A DNA stretch of 64,000 nucleotides from NCBI GenBank assembly GCA_018398585.1, contig JAGTTD010000001.1, forward strand, positions 33,922,938 to 33,986,937, given 5' to 3'. A program made the position numbers and the translations under genes. Shown here in pieces: positions 12,060 through 23,220 of this stretch. Position 1 is the first letter of the stretch; the number at the start of each line of letters is the position of its first letter. This DNA comes from Simmondsia chinensis. Taxonomy: Eukaryota; Streptophyta; Magnoliopsida; Caryophyllales; Simmondsiaceae. Under the pieces are notes generated by a model, which was not told the DNA's origin, searched no databases, and was given only the letters and a program-made list of their open reading frames with translations.

Positions 12060-12192
12060 GGTGGGTCCTCGGAAACAGCCTCTCTTCAGGGTAGCCCCCT
12101 GAAGGGGGAAGGCTGCGTACATCTACCCCCCACCCCCAGACCCTGCTTATGTGGGAGCCCTTGGAGGCACTGGGTCTGTTGTTGTTGTATAT
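12060..12192 (+). mobile_element. SINE 3' part (angiosperm-type tail)
   Basis: The phrases TCGGAAACAGCCTCT, GGGGGAAGGCTGCGTACAT, CAGACCCTGCTTATGTGGGA and CACTGGGTCTGTTGTTGTTG occur in the order seen in Au-like plant SINEs with the conserved 3' domain. It ends in the TTGTTGTTGT repeat. A tRNA-type head with A and B boxes is not clear upstream. The same tail occurs at 28480-28616 behind a 5S rRNA-like head. Confidence 0.7.
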
Positions 12193-12304
12193 AGCATAAG
12201 CTCAACAAATAGTGAGAAGTATAATTAATTGTATGTATAGTGACAAATTTCACAAATCTCTCAGAATAAAAGTCATTTGTCCAGAAGAAACAAAAAATTA
12301 GATG

Positions 12305-12385
12305 TGGCTTCAGGTGGATTTGAACCCACGTCCACGTATGTGGAAGTAAAGCTCGCTCACAACTAGGCTAAGGGTGCATACTTAG
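12305..12385 (-). repeat. tRNA-like / tRNA-derived SINE head remnant
   Basis: On the minus strand TAGCCTAGTTGTGAGCG resembles a pol III A box, and GGGTTCAAATCC about 30 bases later is a good B box. The flanking arms do not pair as an acceptor stem, so this is not a working tRNA gene. A tRNA-derived SINE head or tRNA pseudogene is likely. Confidence 0.45.
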
Positions 12386-12624
12386 TGACTACAACTTGAT
12401 AAAAATATTTGATAAAGTCAAGGTGGGCTGGACATAACTTAGATCCGCCGCTAGACTGTACAAGTGTTTAGTAAAAGAGAAACAAAGTAAACATAGAAGG
12501 GATAACAAAAGGATATACAAAACAACGAGGCACAGTCTGAAAAACAAAGTAAATTCAAAAGAAAAAGTAGGTTGGGTTGTTTCCAAATGTCAAATTTACA
12601 AAAATAATTTCCATACTAATTTCA

Positions 12625-13162
12625 AATGTCAAACATATGGAATACTTTAGCCAAAGATTCTTGAATCTGTTCGTATGCTTGCGAATCAACTAAGGGGGCA
12701 TCTTTATCTCCTAAGAGACTATAGATTCCACATAAAACAAATGCTCCCGCTCTACTTCATGCCGTTACCCAATGCACGTAAGATTTAAGTCAATGTACTT
12801 TAACTATCCTTTTAGCTCATCAAAGCAACATACATTCCACGCACGAGTTCAGACTATTTTTTGAATTTAGAATTATCATCTTACAGAATTAATTATTTCT
12901 GATAGTAGTTAAGAAACAAACAATTCAAGTGGCACTGATTAGTGTTCCAATCATATGGATAACACCAACATAATACTTTTGGATCCTCATCAATATAACC
13001 AAAACAAGCTATTAAAGGTATTGTATTATAGTCTTATCAGACAAATTGTCCAAACTCATCATCGACTACAAACATATACTTTGACAACATGTCACTTATT
13101 TGATTCAAGTGTATCTGTGGCTCAATCTCATTAACAACTTAAACCAAGCTCGACATGTCATC
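12625..13162 (-). pseudogene. Unrecognised coding fragment(s) flanking element B
   Basis: I do not recognise this sequence. On the minus strand several stretches translate like degraded protein: VVNEIEPQIHLNQISDML close to element B, FGYIDEDPKVLCWCYPYDWN around 12960-13010, and LGDKDAPLVDSQAYEQIQES around 12650-12710. They are separated by stops and frame changes. A further piece reading ASYEMKALQDDM lies on the other side of element B (about 16988-17036). It shares the DDM codons with the left edge, suggesting B landed in this sequence. It could be an old host gene exon or a coding part of another transposon. Confidence 0.35.
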
Positions 13163-13804
13163 TGTTACGTTCGTGATTAAATCACAAACGTAAGCTAAGT
13201 AAAATAGGGATAGGTTGAGAGTTTGAGATGAGAAAGAAGAGAATTAGGGATGAGAAGTAGAGAGAGTTAGATGAGAGAGAGAAGGTTGATCTCAAATGAG
13301 ATATTTTGTTGATATTTGATTGAATGACTCTGAATTATTACACTTCCTACTACTTATAGGCAACAAGAAGCAACTAATGCATTGCACCTAGACTTTACTA
13401 GCTAAACCGACTTAAGAACTATCTAGAAGCATCTAGAAATTATCTAACTAACATTTGAATCTTTATTTGTGGCGCCAAGACCAACCTAACAGCACTAACA
13501 TCAACTAACTACCCCCTGCTGCAGGTCTACCTCTACAGTTTATTACATTTCAGCAGCTAGGACAACACAAGCAGCAGCTAATGCCAATACAAAGCAGCTA
13601 CTAAGCTCATTACAATGCAATAAAAGAGCTAACAAAATTATCTCAGCAACTAATCAACAATAACAGCAAAGCAGCAGCTCAACTAACACCCAAACAGCAG
13701 CAAATCAGCACAGCAACAACAACAACTAACAGCAGCTCGCGGCAGCCCATGCTGCAGATCACTAAAGACCCAAAGCTCGATCCTTGAATTCCCGAATCAT
13801 AACA
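13163..13804 (-). repeat. Element B 3' LTR
   Basis: 642 bp, plus-strand edges TGTTACGTTCG...GAATCATAACA. It matches 16342-16980 and contains many CAGCAG/AGCAGCT triplet-like tracts (13540-13755). Confidence 0.9.
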
Positions 13805-13818
13805 TTCCCTTGCCCTTG
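13805..13818 (-). promoter_or_regulatory. Element B polypurine tract
   Basis: Minus strand CAAGGGCAAGGGAA sits directly before the 3' LTR tip TGTTATGATTC, as in element A. Confidence 0.8.
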
Positions 13819-13920
13819 AAAACATTCTTATCCTCAAGAATGAAGATAATGAGACTCGAAAATCACTTGTTGTAGTAATTGCCCTTTAGAAACTGGAGTG
13901 CTTTGGACCTTGACATCTTC

Positions 13921-15736
13921 TTAAACATGTTCCTTCCTCCCTTGCTTAACCTCTTCTTCACTGTAGGTATCCCGAACTGATCCATCAATATTCGTAGCAC
14001 ATTTATCGTTTTCGAATTGATCTTCAATATCAACACCTCTAGCCGCCATGAGAAACTTAGGATTGCACTTATGGCCAGGTACATAGGGCTGATGACACTT
14101 AAAACAGCAGTTCCGAGGCTCCTTTTCGATATTTCCTGGATCCTTACGTTCATCTAACCCCTTGTGATCTAACCCCTTGTGATAATGTTGGAAGTTATCT
14201 TCCCGATGCCTTGGTTGATCCAGGAAAGTTAAATATGTGGCCTCACACAACTTTGCCTTTGCAAAAGCTTGAGACAAGGAAGTAGGTTAAAGTGCCTTCA
14301 CCAAATTCTTGATTTTAGGCTTCAATCCACTGATGAAGCTCAACACATAAAAGGACTCAGGGGCTTGATGGCCAATCGTTATCATACTAGCTCGGAGATT
14401 TTCAAATTTTGTCATGTATTCCTTCACGGTTGTGACTTGAGTTAGCTTGTTGAAGCTATCCACTACATCACCCCAATCTTCATCACCATACCGTTCACAA
14501 AATTCCATCATAAAATCAGCCCAAGTAAGTGTGGGATAGCTCCTCAAGAGACTATAGAACCAAACTTCATAATCTCCTTGAAGATAAACCGCAGCTAATT
14601 CCACTTTTGATCATCGGGAATGGAATAAAAGTGAAAATATCGCTCGCATCGCCTTAACCAAGAGTGAGGTTGCTTCCCATCAAAATTTTCAAGTTGAACT
14701 CTCGGTTGTCTAAAGCCATTGGTTCTATTACCATAACAGACTTCATTGCCATGGAAAGGACCAAGACCAGAGACATTCTGTCCAAACCTCTGCTGCTGAA
14801 CTGAATCTGATGGCTGAACCAAATGTCCATCATTTAAACAAGCAGGTCGTGTGCGGGTTGGATCAAGAGATGGATCAAAGCGTCCTACATTTTCATGTCT
14901 TGACCTGTTCGGTGCTGCAGAACCAGGGAAACGATCTGTTGAATCTGGAGGATGTTCCTTCTGATCCCAATTTATGCTCACAGATCAATTATGCTCTTGA
15001 TCCAATTGATGTTCACCCAATCTGGCAGTAACTTCAGCCTCTGGAACCTGATGCTGAAGTCTATCCTCTTCTTGAGGTCTTGTATTCACATTAACAAATT
15101 GAGGATCAACTTATGGATGAGCTTCAATGTTTGGTGCTTGTGTTTGAGGTAGTTCGCTGGCTTTTAGTAACTGACTTACCGGCAACAAACCTCCACCATT
15201 TCCACCTACATTCATTTTTTACACCTGATTTTGCAACATAGCTAGACAACCATCCACTCTACCCTCAATTCCTTGCAATTTTTCACTCACTCGAGCATCA
15301 ATTGCTTGTTTGTTGATTTCAATAAACCTCTATTCAAAATTCTACAATTGATGATTTAAATGAGCATCAATCTTTCCATCAATCTCGTTTGCTTATTCAA
15401 TCATTCGTTCAACCACTGCCTCCTCGATGTGTTGCTTTTGTTGGTGTAATTGATCAGCCACTTTCTCTTCCAAACGCTGAGTATGCAAGCTGAAACGGTC
15501 ACTAAGTGTTTGCTCTTGTTCTTTCAACAAATTGGGCAATCGATCCTCCATTCTTTGCTCTCTCTCTCCAGCTGCTCCTGATTAAGCTGAAACATCAACT
15601 CCTTTAACTCTGCATTCAGCTCAACATGAGTAACAACCTGCTGGTCTTTCTCTGCATTATCACTAACCACATCAGCATAAGTTGGACCTGCTGCACCTTT
15701 GGCCATTCCAGATCTTGTTGTCATGCCTACTGCCAT
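13921..15736 (-). pseudogene. Element B gag, frameshifted
   Basis: Start at 15736 (MAVGMTTRSGMAKG), matching the start of element A gag. A glutamine-rich segment with coiled-coil character follows (ELNAELKELMFQLNQEQLER). The capsid domain spans about 14290-14740 (NFDGKQPHSWLRRCERYFHF, then GDYEVWFYSLL and EYMTKFENLRASM). The zinc knuckle CFKCHQPYVPGHKC lies near 14060-14105. The pieces sit in at least three frames (15736-15524; 14981-14595; 14604-13921), so frameshifts disrupt it. The order and spacing match element A, which supports one ancestral gag. Pol does not follow. Confidence 0.85.
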
Positions 15737-16327
15737 AATGCACTCTTAATCGCCACGACCAGATTTGATTAATGCTGATTTTCAATGCAATTTCTTTTCT
15801 GAAATTTTACAGATCGAATTGGTAACTAACTAACTAAGCATTTTCACCACCAAAGGATCTTCGCAACACCGAAACAACACTGCGACACCAAACCCTAACT
15901 TTCGCAATTCGAATAAGGATGAACTCGAACCAGAAACCCTAATCGCTGTGCTTGCTTGCATAATTCAAGTTATGAATCTGAATTGAACTCAAACTCAACT
16001 ACAATTACAGGATCAACACACTTCAAACCACAATTCTCAAGCCTGTCAGATTTCTGCAATTTTTTTTATCAACGCAGCTTTTGCACTTTCAGTTATTGCG
16101 TTAATGTCAATTTCTTTATCTAAATTTCACAACTTGAATTGATCAATTTGATTTTCGAACTGACAGCAGCACAAAAACCAAATATGATCAACAATTTTCG
16201 AAAATTTCAAGATCAAATTTATGAATCAAAAATCTGAATTGATCTTGATCAATTTGTCCTCAAACTCAAACTGAATCTTTTTTTTTATTATTATTTTTAT
16301 TACGCACTCGATTGGAAGCCAAACGAG

Positions 16328-16339
16328 GCTCTGATACCA
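16328..16339 (-). promoter_or_regulatory. Element B primer-binding site (initiator tRNA-Met)
   Basis: Minus strand TGGTATCAGAGC, two bases inside the 5' LTR. The following leader (CTCGTTTGGCTTCCAATCGA) is shared with element F. Confidence 0.9.
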
Positions 16340-16341
16340 AT

Positions 16342-16980
16342 TGTTACATTCGTGATTAAATCACCAACGTAAGCTAAGTAAAATAGGGATAGGTTGAGAG
16401 TTTTAGATGAGAAAGAAGAGAATTAGGGATGAGAAGTAGAGAGAGTTAGATGAGAGAGAGAAGGTTGATCTCAAATGAGATATTTTGTTGATATTTGATT
16501 GAATGACTCTGAATTATTACACTTCCTACTACTTATAGGCAACAAGAAGCAACTAATACATTGCACCTAGACTTTACTAGCTAAACCGACTTAAGAACAA
16601 TCTAGAAGCATCTAGAAATTATCTAACATTTGAATCCTTATTTGTGGCACCAAGACCAACCTAACAGCACTAACAGCAACTAACTACCCCCTGCTGCAGG
16701 TCTACCTCTTCAGTTTATTACATTTCAGCAGCTAGGACAACACAAGCAGCAGCTAATGCCAATACAAAGCAGCTACTAAGATCATTACAATGCAATAAAA
16801 GAGCTAACAATATTATCTCAGAAACTAATCAACAATAACAGCAAAGCAGCAGCTCAACTAACACCCAAACAGCAACAAATCAGCACAATAGCAACAACAA
16901 CTAATAGCAGCTCGCGGCAGCCCATGCAGCAAATCACTAAAGACCCGAAGCTCGATCCTTGAATTCTCGAATCATTAACA
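16342..16980 (-). repeat. Element B 5' LTR
   Basis: 639 bp, matching 13163-13804. Plus-strand edges TGTTACATTCG...GAATCATTAACA. Confidence 0.9.
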
Positions 16981-17141
16981 ACTACACACATGTCATCTTG
17001 GAGTGCTTTCATCTCATAGGATGCTCTAGAATACAACTACACACATGTTTGACTTGTAAAATATAATCAGATGATAATATTTATTTAACATTAAAAACTG
17101 ACAAACTGGGTTTTCCAAGACTCCAATTCCAATAATCTCCC

Positions 17142-17156
17142 ACTTGTCCTAAACCC
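17142..17156 (-). promoter_or_regulatory. Element D polypurine tract
   Basis: The minus strand reads GGACAAGTGGGAGAT, the same tract that precedes the 3' LTR of element E (38218-38231). Confidence 0.7.
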
Positions 17157-18729
17157 AATTAGCCCTGTATTGCATAACTATCCTCTTGAGATCTATCAAC
17201 TCTTTGACTATAAATTTTAATTAATACAATGACAGATTTTTGTCACTCTTTTACTCACAAATTTTAGTATACTAAGAGCCTTTTACATCAACTAGTCTAC
17301 TTAACAACTTCATAGTTGTCAAGTACTCACTTTCCATAGTAAAGTAAGTAATATAAGACTGCTTCACTCTCCACCATCTAATGACTCCCACTATAAGGCT
17401 AAAAATGGATTTGTAGTATCAAACGTCTCAACATCCTTTCTTAGAATCTTGCTAAAGCTTGAGACTAAGAACATAGTGTGCTCATCTTATGTCTTTCACA
17501 TCTAAATAATTGGACAATTAAATCTTAACAACTCATTACAAATCTACACCATTCTTAATGAGCAGGATCCCATTTATATACCACACTCGGAATGTCTCTA
17601 CTTTCTAGCTATGTCGCATGTACTGTCATGGTTCAGTTTGCATACTATATTCTCTTTACTCTTGGCAACAAATTTGTCTGGTTGTATCATATACATAACC
17701 TTTCCAAGATGACCATTAAGAAAAGATCATCTTGACTTCCATTTCCGATATCTCTTCACAATGAGGAACAATGTAGCATCTAGCTAGAAGATCTCATTAA
17801 AGACGATTCCTTTCTTTAAGGTATAACCCACTGCCATCTATCTAGCCTAAAAGGCCTCAACCTTCTCATCCACTTGACTCTTTATAATTGTAGATCCATT
17901 TAGGCCCAATCTAATGGACTTAATGTCTTTTGACACCACTACAAGTTCCCAGACTCATTTAAAACACAATTACTTTAACTTAACTTTTGTTGCCTTGACC
18001 TATTGGCCTGCATCTTTATACTTAAGAGTTTCTTCATAGTCTAAAGGATCAAATTCGCCATCATGCTTAACCATTAAGACTGAAGACATGAATCTGTCAG
18101 GTGACCCTGACTTTCCTCCCAATACACCGAAGCTCTCATGTACTTAGTGTGACCATAACATGGTTGAAGACATATCTAATACATCATCTACACTGTAAAT
18201 TGTCTCAACATGTAAAGGCACAATATCTCATACTGTCAATCTATCTAACACAAGCTAACTATTGTACTTTTAGAACACTTTCTAAAACCTCTTTCATAGC
18301 AAACCTTTTAATATGTAGATGTGACTTATCATATGAATCTTACCATATTCAATAACACATTATTGATCCTTTCTATAACTCTTTATAATAAAAAAAATAA
18401 GTATTCTCTTGAAACCACCACTTCAATCTAACAAAAATGACTTGATATAATTACCTAATTGATCCAAACTTTAGTCTTTAATTCTTTAAACTTTTAAAGG
18501 GTTCAAAACTTCTGTCTTCATAGGTATATTTGTATTCATAAACATTGTATGAAATACTCATCGCTTCCGCTCACTTTAACTTTTACCAGTCCATAAACAT
18601 TTAATGAACAAGTTCTGGCAACTTTACTGGCCATTAATCGAGGCATGATTCGCATATCGGTTATCATTTTAGTACTTAATGATCACATAAGACAAATCAA
18701 ACTAGTTTTAAATGATACTAGATTAACGT

Positions 18730-19634
18730 GACCTAAGATCAAGTACCTTTTTTTTTTTTTTGGTAAATCAGTGATATATACCATATATAATCAAAAATAT
18801 ATGTACAAGTCTATGAGGGGCATACCCCAAGCCAAGGCCAGAAGGCCTACATTAAAGAATCAATCAAAAAAAAAAAAAAACAAAGCAAGATGTATCAACG
18901 ATCAACATGATCAAACAAAGAGAGCAAGCAAATGAAGGCAAACAAGCTAATACTCAATCCCCCACTCCTGCAGAAGCTGCGAGTGGCAATGAGCACTGCG
19001 AAGCGTAGGAGCAGCAATCAGACGACTGCGGACCAATCCTGTGATCTCCTCAGTGATGACTGCAGAAGGCCTGGACTGGGACCGATGAATCCTCAGGTTA
19101 CGCTCATAGCAGAGGATGTAAACCGTAGAGGAGAAACAAAGGCAGGCAAGGATCCGATCCACCTCGTGGCCACGAAGCCTGGTAGCAACCCACTGAACCA
19201 GCTCGCGCCATGGAAGTGTGGGCCAGGCAAAAGAGGTGCGAGAGTACACCCTCGACCAAATAGTAGCAGAATAGTTGCAGGTGAAGAAGAGATGGTCATA
19301 CGACTCAGCATCTAAACCGCACAACATGCAAGTCGCCCAAACATCCTGCACTCAATGTCTCAGCAGTCTGTCAAATGTCTGTAGAAGCTCACAGGAGGCA
19401 AGACACAAAATGAAGCAGTGCCTCGGGATGTGAAGCTGAAACCAAAGGAGATGATGGATGGAGTCCTCCTCCCTCCGACTGCGAATCGTCTCCCATGCCG
19501 ATCTAGTGATTAAAACCCCAGATGGATCCCTCATCCATCGTAAACTGTCAGCTACCCTTGGTCGGGGCTTGAAGTCAACAGAATCCCAGATAGGAAGCAG
19601 CTCCTCAATATCCCGTGGGACCTAAGATCAAGTA
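18730..19634 (-). mobile_element. 5'-truncated L1-type LINE with 16-bp target duplication
   Basis: The direct repeat GACCTAAGATCAAGTA occurs at 18730-18745 and 19619-19634. Between them lies a minus-strand LINE whose poly(A) shows as the T run at 18748-18761. About 170 bp of 3' UTR and the C-terminal part of ORF2 follow. The copy is 5'-truncated at 19618. It is inserted in element D and is therefore younger than it. Confidence 0.9.
18947..19618 (-). pseudogene. LINE ORF2 C-terminal zf-RVT domain fragment
   Basis: Two adjacent minus-strand open frames give the end of ORF2. The upstream one (19534-19352) holds SAWETIRSRREEDS, HHLLWFQLHIPRHCFILCLA and LQTFDRLLRH, the first half of zf-RVT. The next (19351-18947, same frame after one stop) holds CMLCGLDAESYDHLFFTC, giving the C-x2-C...H-x4-C ligands, then an RSRLIAAPT-type tail. 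Only this terminal domain of the LINE replicase survives. Higher GC than the surroundings fits a later arrival. Confidence 0.8.
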
Positions 19635-20869
19635 TCACTTAAAAGCTATATGGATTTCAGGAAATTCTTGTTTTATATGGTTATACAGCTTAGCTTATAT
19701 TAGATGAATAAATTGCCATTAACATAGTTTTGATTAAAATAAGTCAACCATCTACTAGTGTACCCTTTGTGATAATATATATTTAAGTATCAGTCTATTC
19801 TTCAGAAAAATAACTAAAAGACTACTTTGAAACAAATAGAAAATAGAAATAAAATTTCTAAACAAACTAGTACATTAAGATAGTTACTCAAAATCAAAGC
19901 TACGTTTCTTAACTTAAATTACTATCTCTGGGTGCCCTTAAAGTCCACTCACCACAACACTAGTAAATTACGTACTAGTCACAACTAGAGGAGATAGGAT
20001 ATTGAATATCTTATATTGTTGGCTTTCTAGTCTTGGCAACAGTAGTATCTAAGTACCTAGGCAATTTCTTTTAAAAATTAATGTCCAGTGTTTTTATAAA
20101 AGAGACAAAAGTACTTTGACTCATGATTTATTTTACCCTATTAAGGTTCCTAATTCACGAGATATATGTTTACACTAAGTAAACTCTTCCCATAGTTCTC
20201 ATGACACCTTTTCTCTCAAACTGTACTTTCATCAGTTCAGACAATGAGCAATCTCTATTACTCAATGTATCCAGCGTTAATCGAATAAAAGACCTGGATA
20301 GGCATGTCAGGATCATATCATGTTGAGATTGGCTATCAATGTTTGCATTAAGAATTCCAGCTCAATTAAATAAGCCATCATCATATATCACACTCTTGAA
20401 CTGTACTTTCTTGTTACAATCGTGTCCATCATCTCTCTCATTAGCTATTCTTATACTGCCAGTTCTCTAGTCAAACACTTCTGTAAAGTATCTGATCATC
20501 TCTACTATAGTTGAGAAGTCAAGTAGCTAATACTTGAATAAATTCGACATCTAATATCCGAATGTTGCATCCGACTAACTCATTAGTCTAGTCAAATATT
20601 CTTAATGTACTTTTTTTAACTTAATAGAGATATTAGGTGTAACGTAGAGAACTCTACGCATCTCCTAATGCTCCACATATTAAATTTTAATGAGCATAAT
20701 AGAATAGACAAGTAACATACTTATCAGCGTTGATTACAATGCATAAGATAACAACCCGTCTGAAATCAAAAATGTAAACAAGTCATATAACATATAGGAT
20801 TACTTTTCTTGCTTTTAGCAAACAATCAAAGTTCAGAGTTCACAATCCGACACTTTAATGTATGTTGTG

Positions 20870-21790
20870 GTGCCCCAACCAAACTACCCAAAACTCTCCG
20901 TTGGCGAAGCCGAATTGAGATATCACAAGGATGAGAACATTTCTCAATAATTATGTTTTCTTGTAAATTCTTTACCAAACATATTTAACACACCACCCAA
21001 CCCTTAGCCTCTAAGGTCATACAATAGAGCTCCTACAATAGAGCTCCTTAGGAAGGCTAATGTAGACCCTAGTTAAGTGTGCACTACTACCTTGACATCC
21101 TTGCAAGTCCGCAAAGTACTCCACGTCGGCATGGCAGCACTCATTTTCCCTGCACTTCAGTCTATCACAAGAGATCTAACCTTGTATTCTGCAAATGAAC
21201 TCCCTCCTCGGGGAGTCGTGCCCACCTATTATACTGTTAGACCAGTAATGGAGGCCATGAGCATTCATTTAGAATCTCATTCTCACTTGATATTTTGAGT
21301 CTTGTGAACCTTTTAATAATCTTAGCAAACAAACAAAGCATGGAATCCACCTAACCACTCTCTGTATTTGTGCAGCGATGAGCTAACCAATCTACCCGTT
21401 ACTCCAAGGGAGAGGGGCATTATCAGTAAAAGTGAGAACTATTCTCAATTGATATGTTTCCGAAACAGAATCAACTCACCATTTCTTTCTTGGTCTCCAA
21501 GACCGCATCACAATGCTCCCTAGGAGACTATATAATATCTTAGTTAAGTGTATACCACTACCTAGACAATAATACAAGTAAATAAGATACTCTACATCAG
21601 CATGGCCACATCTGCTTTCTAGTACCCTCTATCTATCGTAAAGAAGTCCAACATGTATTTCGCAAACAAACACCCTCCTGTAGGAGTAGCGCCGGCCCAC
21701 TATACTATTAGACTAGCAATGGATACCATCAGGAAACAACTTCTATACCTATCTCCCACTTGATATTTCGAATGGTGGATCTTTCTTCTA
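20870..21790 (-). repeat. Duplicated copia leader block in element D (2 units)
   Basis: Two similar units (about 20870-21300 and 21360-21790) share TAGTTAAGTGT, CACTACCT, ACTCCACGTC/ACTCTACATC, CAGCATGGC and CTATACTATTAGACTAG or variants. The reverse complement of either unit matches the single block in the leader of element E (33770-34140: AATAGTATAGCGGGT, TACATGTTTAGACTTCT, GACTAAAATACTA). Element D therefore carries a tandem duplication of its 5' leader. Confidence 0.7.
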
Positions 21791-22740
21791 AATTTGATTA
21801 TCTCATAATCAATAATTAGAATCATATTCTAAATTTTTGTGTAACAATTAAATAAAACCCTAATCTAATTAGGTTCTTTTAATTGTTCAACCTATTTCAT
21901 CTAATGTCATTAGATATATTATGAGAATTTTTCCTTGTGAAAAAAATTTAGCTTTTGAATTATCTAATAATATTAGATCTATTTTAAAAAGTTCTTCAAC
22001 TCCATGAAATCAAATATTTCACCAAGTTATATGGCCTTATTACTTTGTCCCATCGTACATGGTATTTAAATCATTTAGATAGTATTGAACATGTGAACTA
22101 AAATTTAACAATTGCCATGTTACCAAACAATTTGAATAACACCACTTAAGGCCTGTAGGTTGGATTAATAAAAGACTTTCCTAAAAAACTTTTAGAAAGA
22201 TTATCTTATAAGAGATCCTAATTAATTTATTATTTTTTAAATTTAAATAATAAAATAAAAAGTTTTTAATTAAATTGGAATGTTCCCCAATTTTTAAATT
22301 TAATTTAATTTTAATTCTTAATTACATAAATAATTAAATCTAATCTTAATTTCAATGGATCAAAAGTAGAACATCTAATCCTATTAGATACTCTTTATTT
22401 TAGATTATCAAAAAATATTCAACAATTGAATATTTTACACCTTGGTTCAAAACCTAGTCACATTAGATTAATAATTTAAATTGTTCAACTCCTTGAATAT
22501 CTAACTTCATTTGATCCAATTTAGAATTATGCCTCTTGATTGAATCATGAGTCATCTAAAATTTTAAACAATTTAAAACTTTAATGAACCTTCAATCTTG
22601 TTATTAAACTCTTTAATAACAATATTCAGGATTTTCTTTTTTCTTTAATAAAATTTTCAATTTCATATTTTCGTAGTTCCACATACTCCAATTTTATCTA
22701 ACCTAATATTTTTAATATCAATCATGAACGTATTCAAAGT
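21791..22740 (-). other. AT-rich leader of element D
   Basis: Lies between the primer site and the conserved leader blocks; no ORF. A comparable AT-rich leader occurs in element E (33060-33770). Confidence 0.5.
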
Positions 22741-22753
22741 TGGCTCTAATACC
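22741..22753 (-). promoter_or_regulatory. Element D primer-binding site remnant
   Basis: The minus strand reads GGTATTAGAGCCA, matching the tRNA-Met site with one change. No LTR end (..CA) precedes it. The next bases belong to element C, so the 5' LTR has been lost. Confidence 0.6.
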
Positions 22754-22759
22754 GCCTTT

Positions 22760-23220
22760 CTTCCTCATAATCACACCAAGAATATGTACCAATGCCTTCA
22801 AAACTTGCATTAGGGTTCTTGGTCAGCGAAGGACTACACAGCAGGGTTCTATACCTTAGCTGCTCGAAATGACTTAGCAGAATTAAAGGTACAATTGGCG
22901 GATAGGTATGTCGGTGGGTTGAGGGAATCAATCCAAGAGCTGTTAAACATGTTTGATATCTTTTACATTTCTGAGGCAAGTCATAGGCCTTTGAATGTCC
23001 GAAAACAACAAAAGCAACGTCAGATTGGCAGTACTTGGAACATCCTGAGTAGTAGGCATGATCTATTATGACCTCCAACCAACTTGAGAGCATAGGGTAG
23101 GCCTGCTGTCGCCGATCCTGGTAAGCCGAGTAACCAGGACTTGGCGACTAGCTCAAAGACCTGTTGTTTTAAGTGTTGAGAGATGGGTCATCATGCCGTT
23201 GAGTGTAAGAAGGGTCATAG
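22760..23220 (+). pseudogene. Element C gag, C-terminal part with zinc knuckle
   Basis: One frame from 22820 reads YTAGFYTLAARNDLAELKVQ, then DRYVGGLRESIQELLNM and LNVRKQQKQ. This is the typical end of a plant gypsy capsid (EFYxLxARNDLAE...RYxxGLRxxIQ). After a linker with stops, CFKC*EMGHHAVEC at 23159-23206 is a CX2CX4HX4C zinc knuckle with one stop (CGA to TGA is a possible cause). The N-terminal half is missing. Confidence 0.75.

Larger units (their letters stand above)
13163..16980 (-). mobile_element. Element B: gag-only LTR retrotransposon (TR-GAG-like), relative of A
   Basis: Two LTRs of about 640 bp surround an internal region of 2.5 kb containing a gag gene, with no protease, RT, RNase H or integrase. 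Primer site and polypurine tract are both present, so the element could have been mobilised in trans. After the zinc knuckle the sequence passes within about 120 bp to the A-like end region (ATTCTTGAGGATAAGAATG on the minus strand). The missing part is therefore essentially the whole pol. Terminal bases are TG...CA. Left flank TCATC has no direct partner next to the right LTR; see findings. Confidence 0.88.
17200..20860 (-). pseudogene. Element D gag-pol remnant (copia), barely readable
   Basis: Only scattered pieces of the polyprotein can be translated. Best is an RT segment on the minus strand around 17650-17730, GHLGKVMYMIQPDKFVAKSK, which matches the copia RT stretch ending in ...YMxQPxGFxxxxxE. 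Just upstream are KSQVDEKVEAF (copia 'ARLVAKGY' region, about 17850-17900) and DPLDYEETLKYKDA (about 18010-18050), the usual start of copia RT. Stops and frame changes are frequent, and catalytic residues cannot be checked. Gag and integrase are not readable by eye. Confidence 0.55.
17040..22753 (-). mobile_element. Element D: heavily decayed Ty1/copia retrotransposon
   Basis: Read on the minus strand: primer site (22741-22753), AT-rich leader, two copies of a conserved copia leader block, a decayed coding region, a polypurine tract (17142-17156) and about 95 bp of a 3' LTR beginning TTGGAATTGGAGTC. The 5' LTR is missing; gypsy element C begins where it should be. A LINE (18746-19618) was inserted later. 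The lineage resembles that of element E because the leader block is shared. Confidence 0.65.

Noticed and set aside
12305..12385. Functional tRNA gene on the minus strand
   Set aside because: Good A and B boxes but no pairing acceptor stem and no pol III T-run terminator immediately after.
18932..19315. 127-codon plus-strand frame
   Set aside because: Opposite strand of the LINE zf-RVT domain, which is clearly coded on minus.
22746..23093. 115-codon minus-strand frame
   Set aside because: Shadow of element C gag, whose plus-strand capsid motif is clear.
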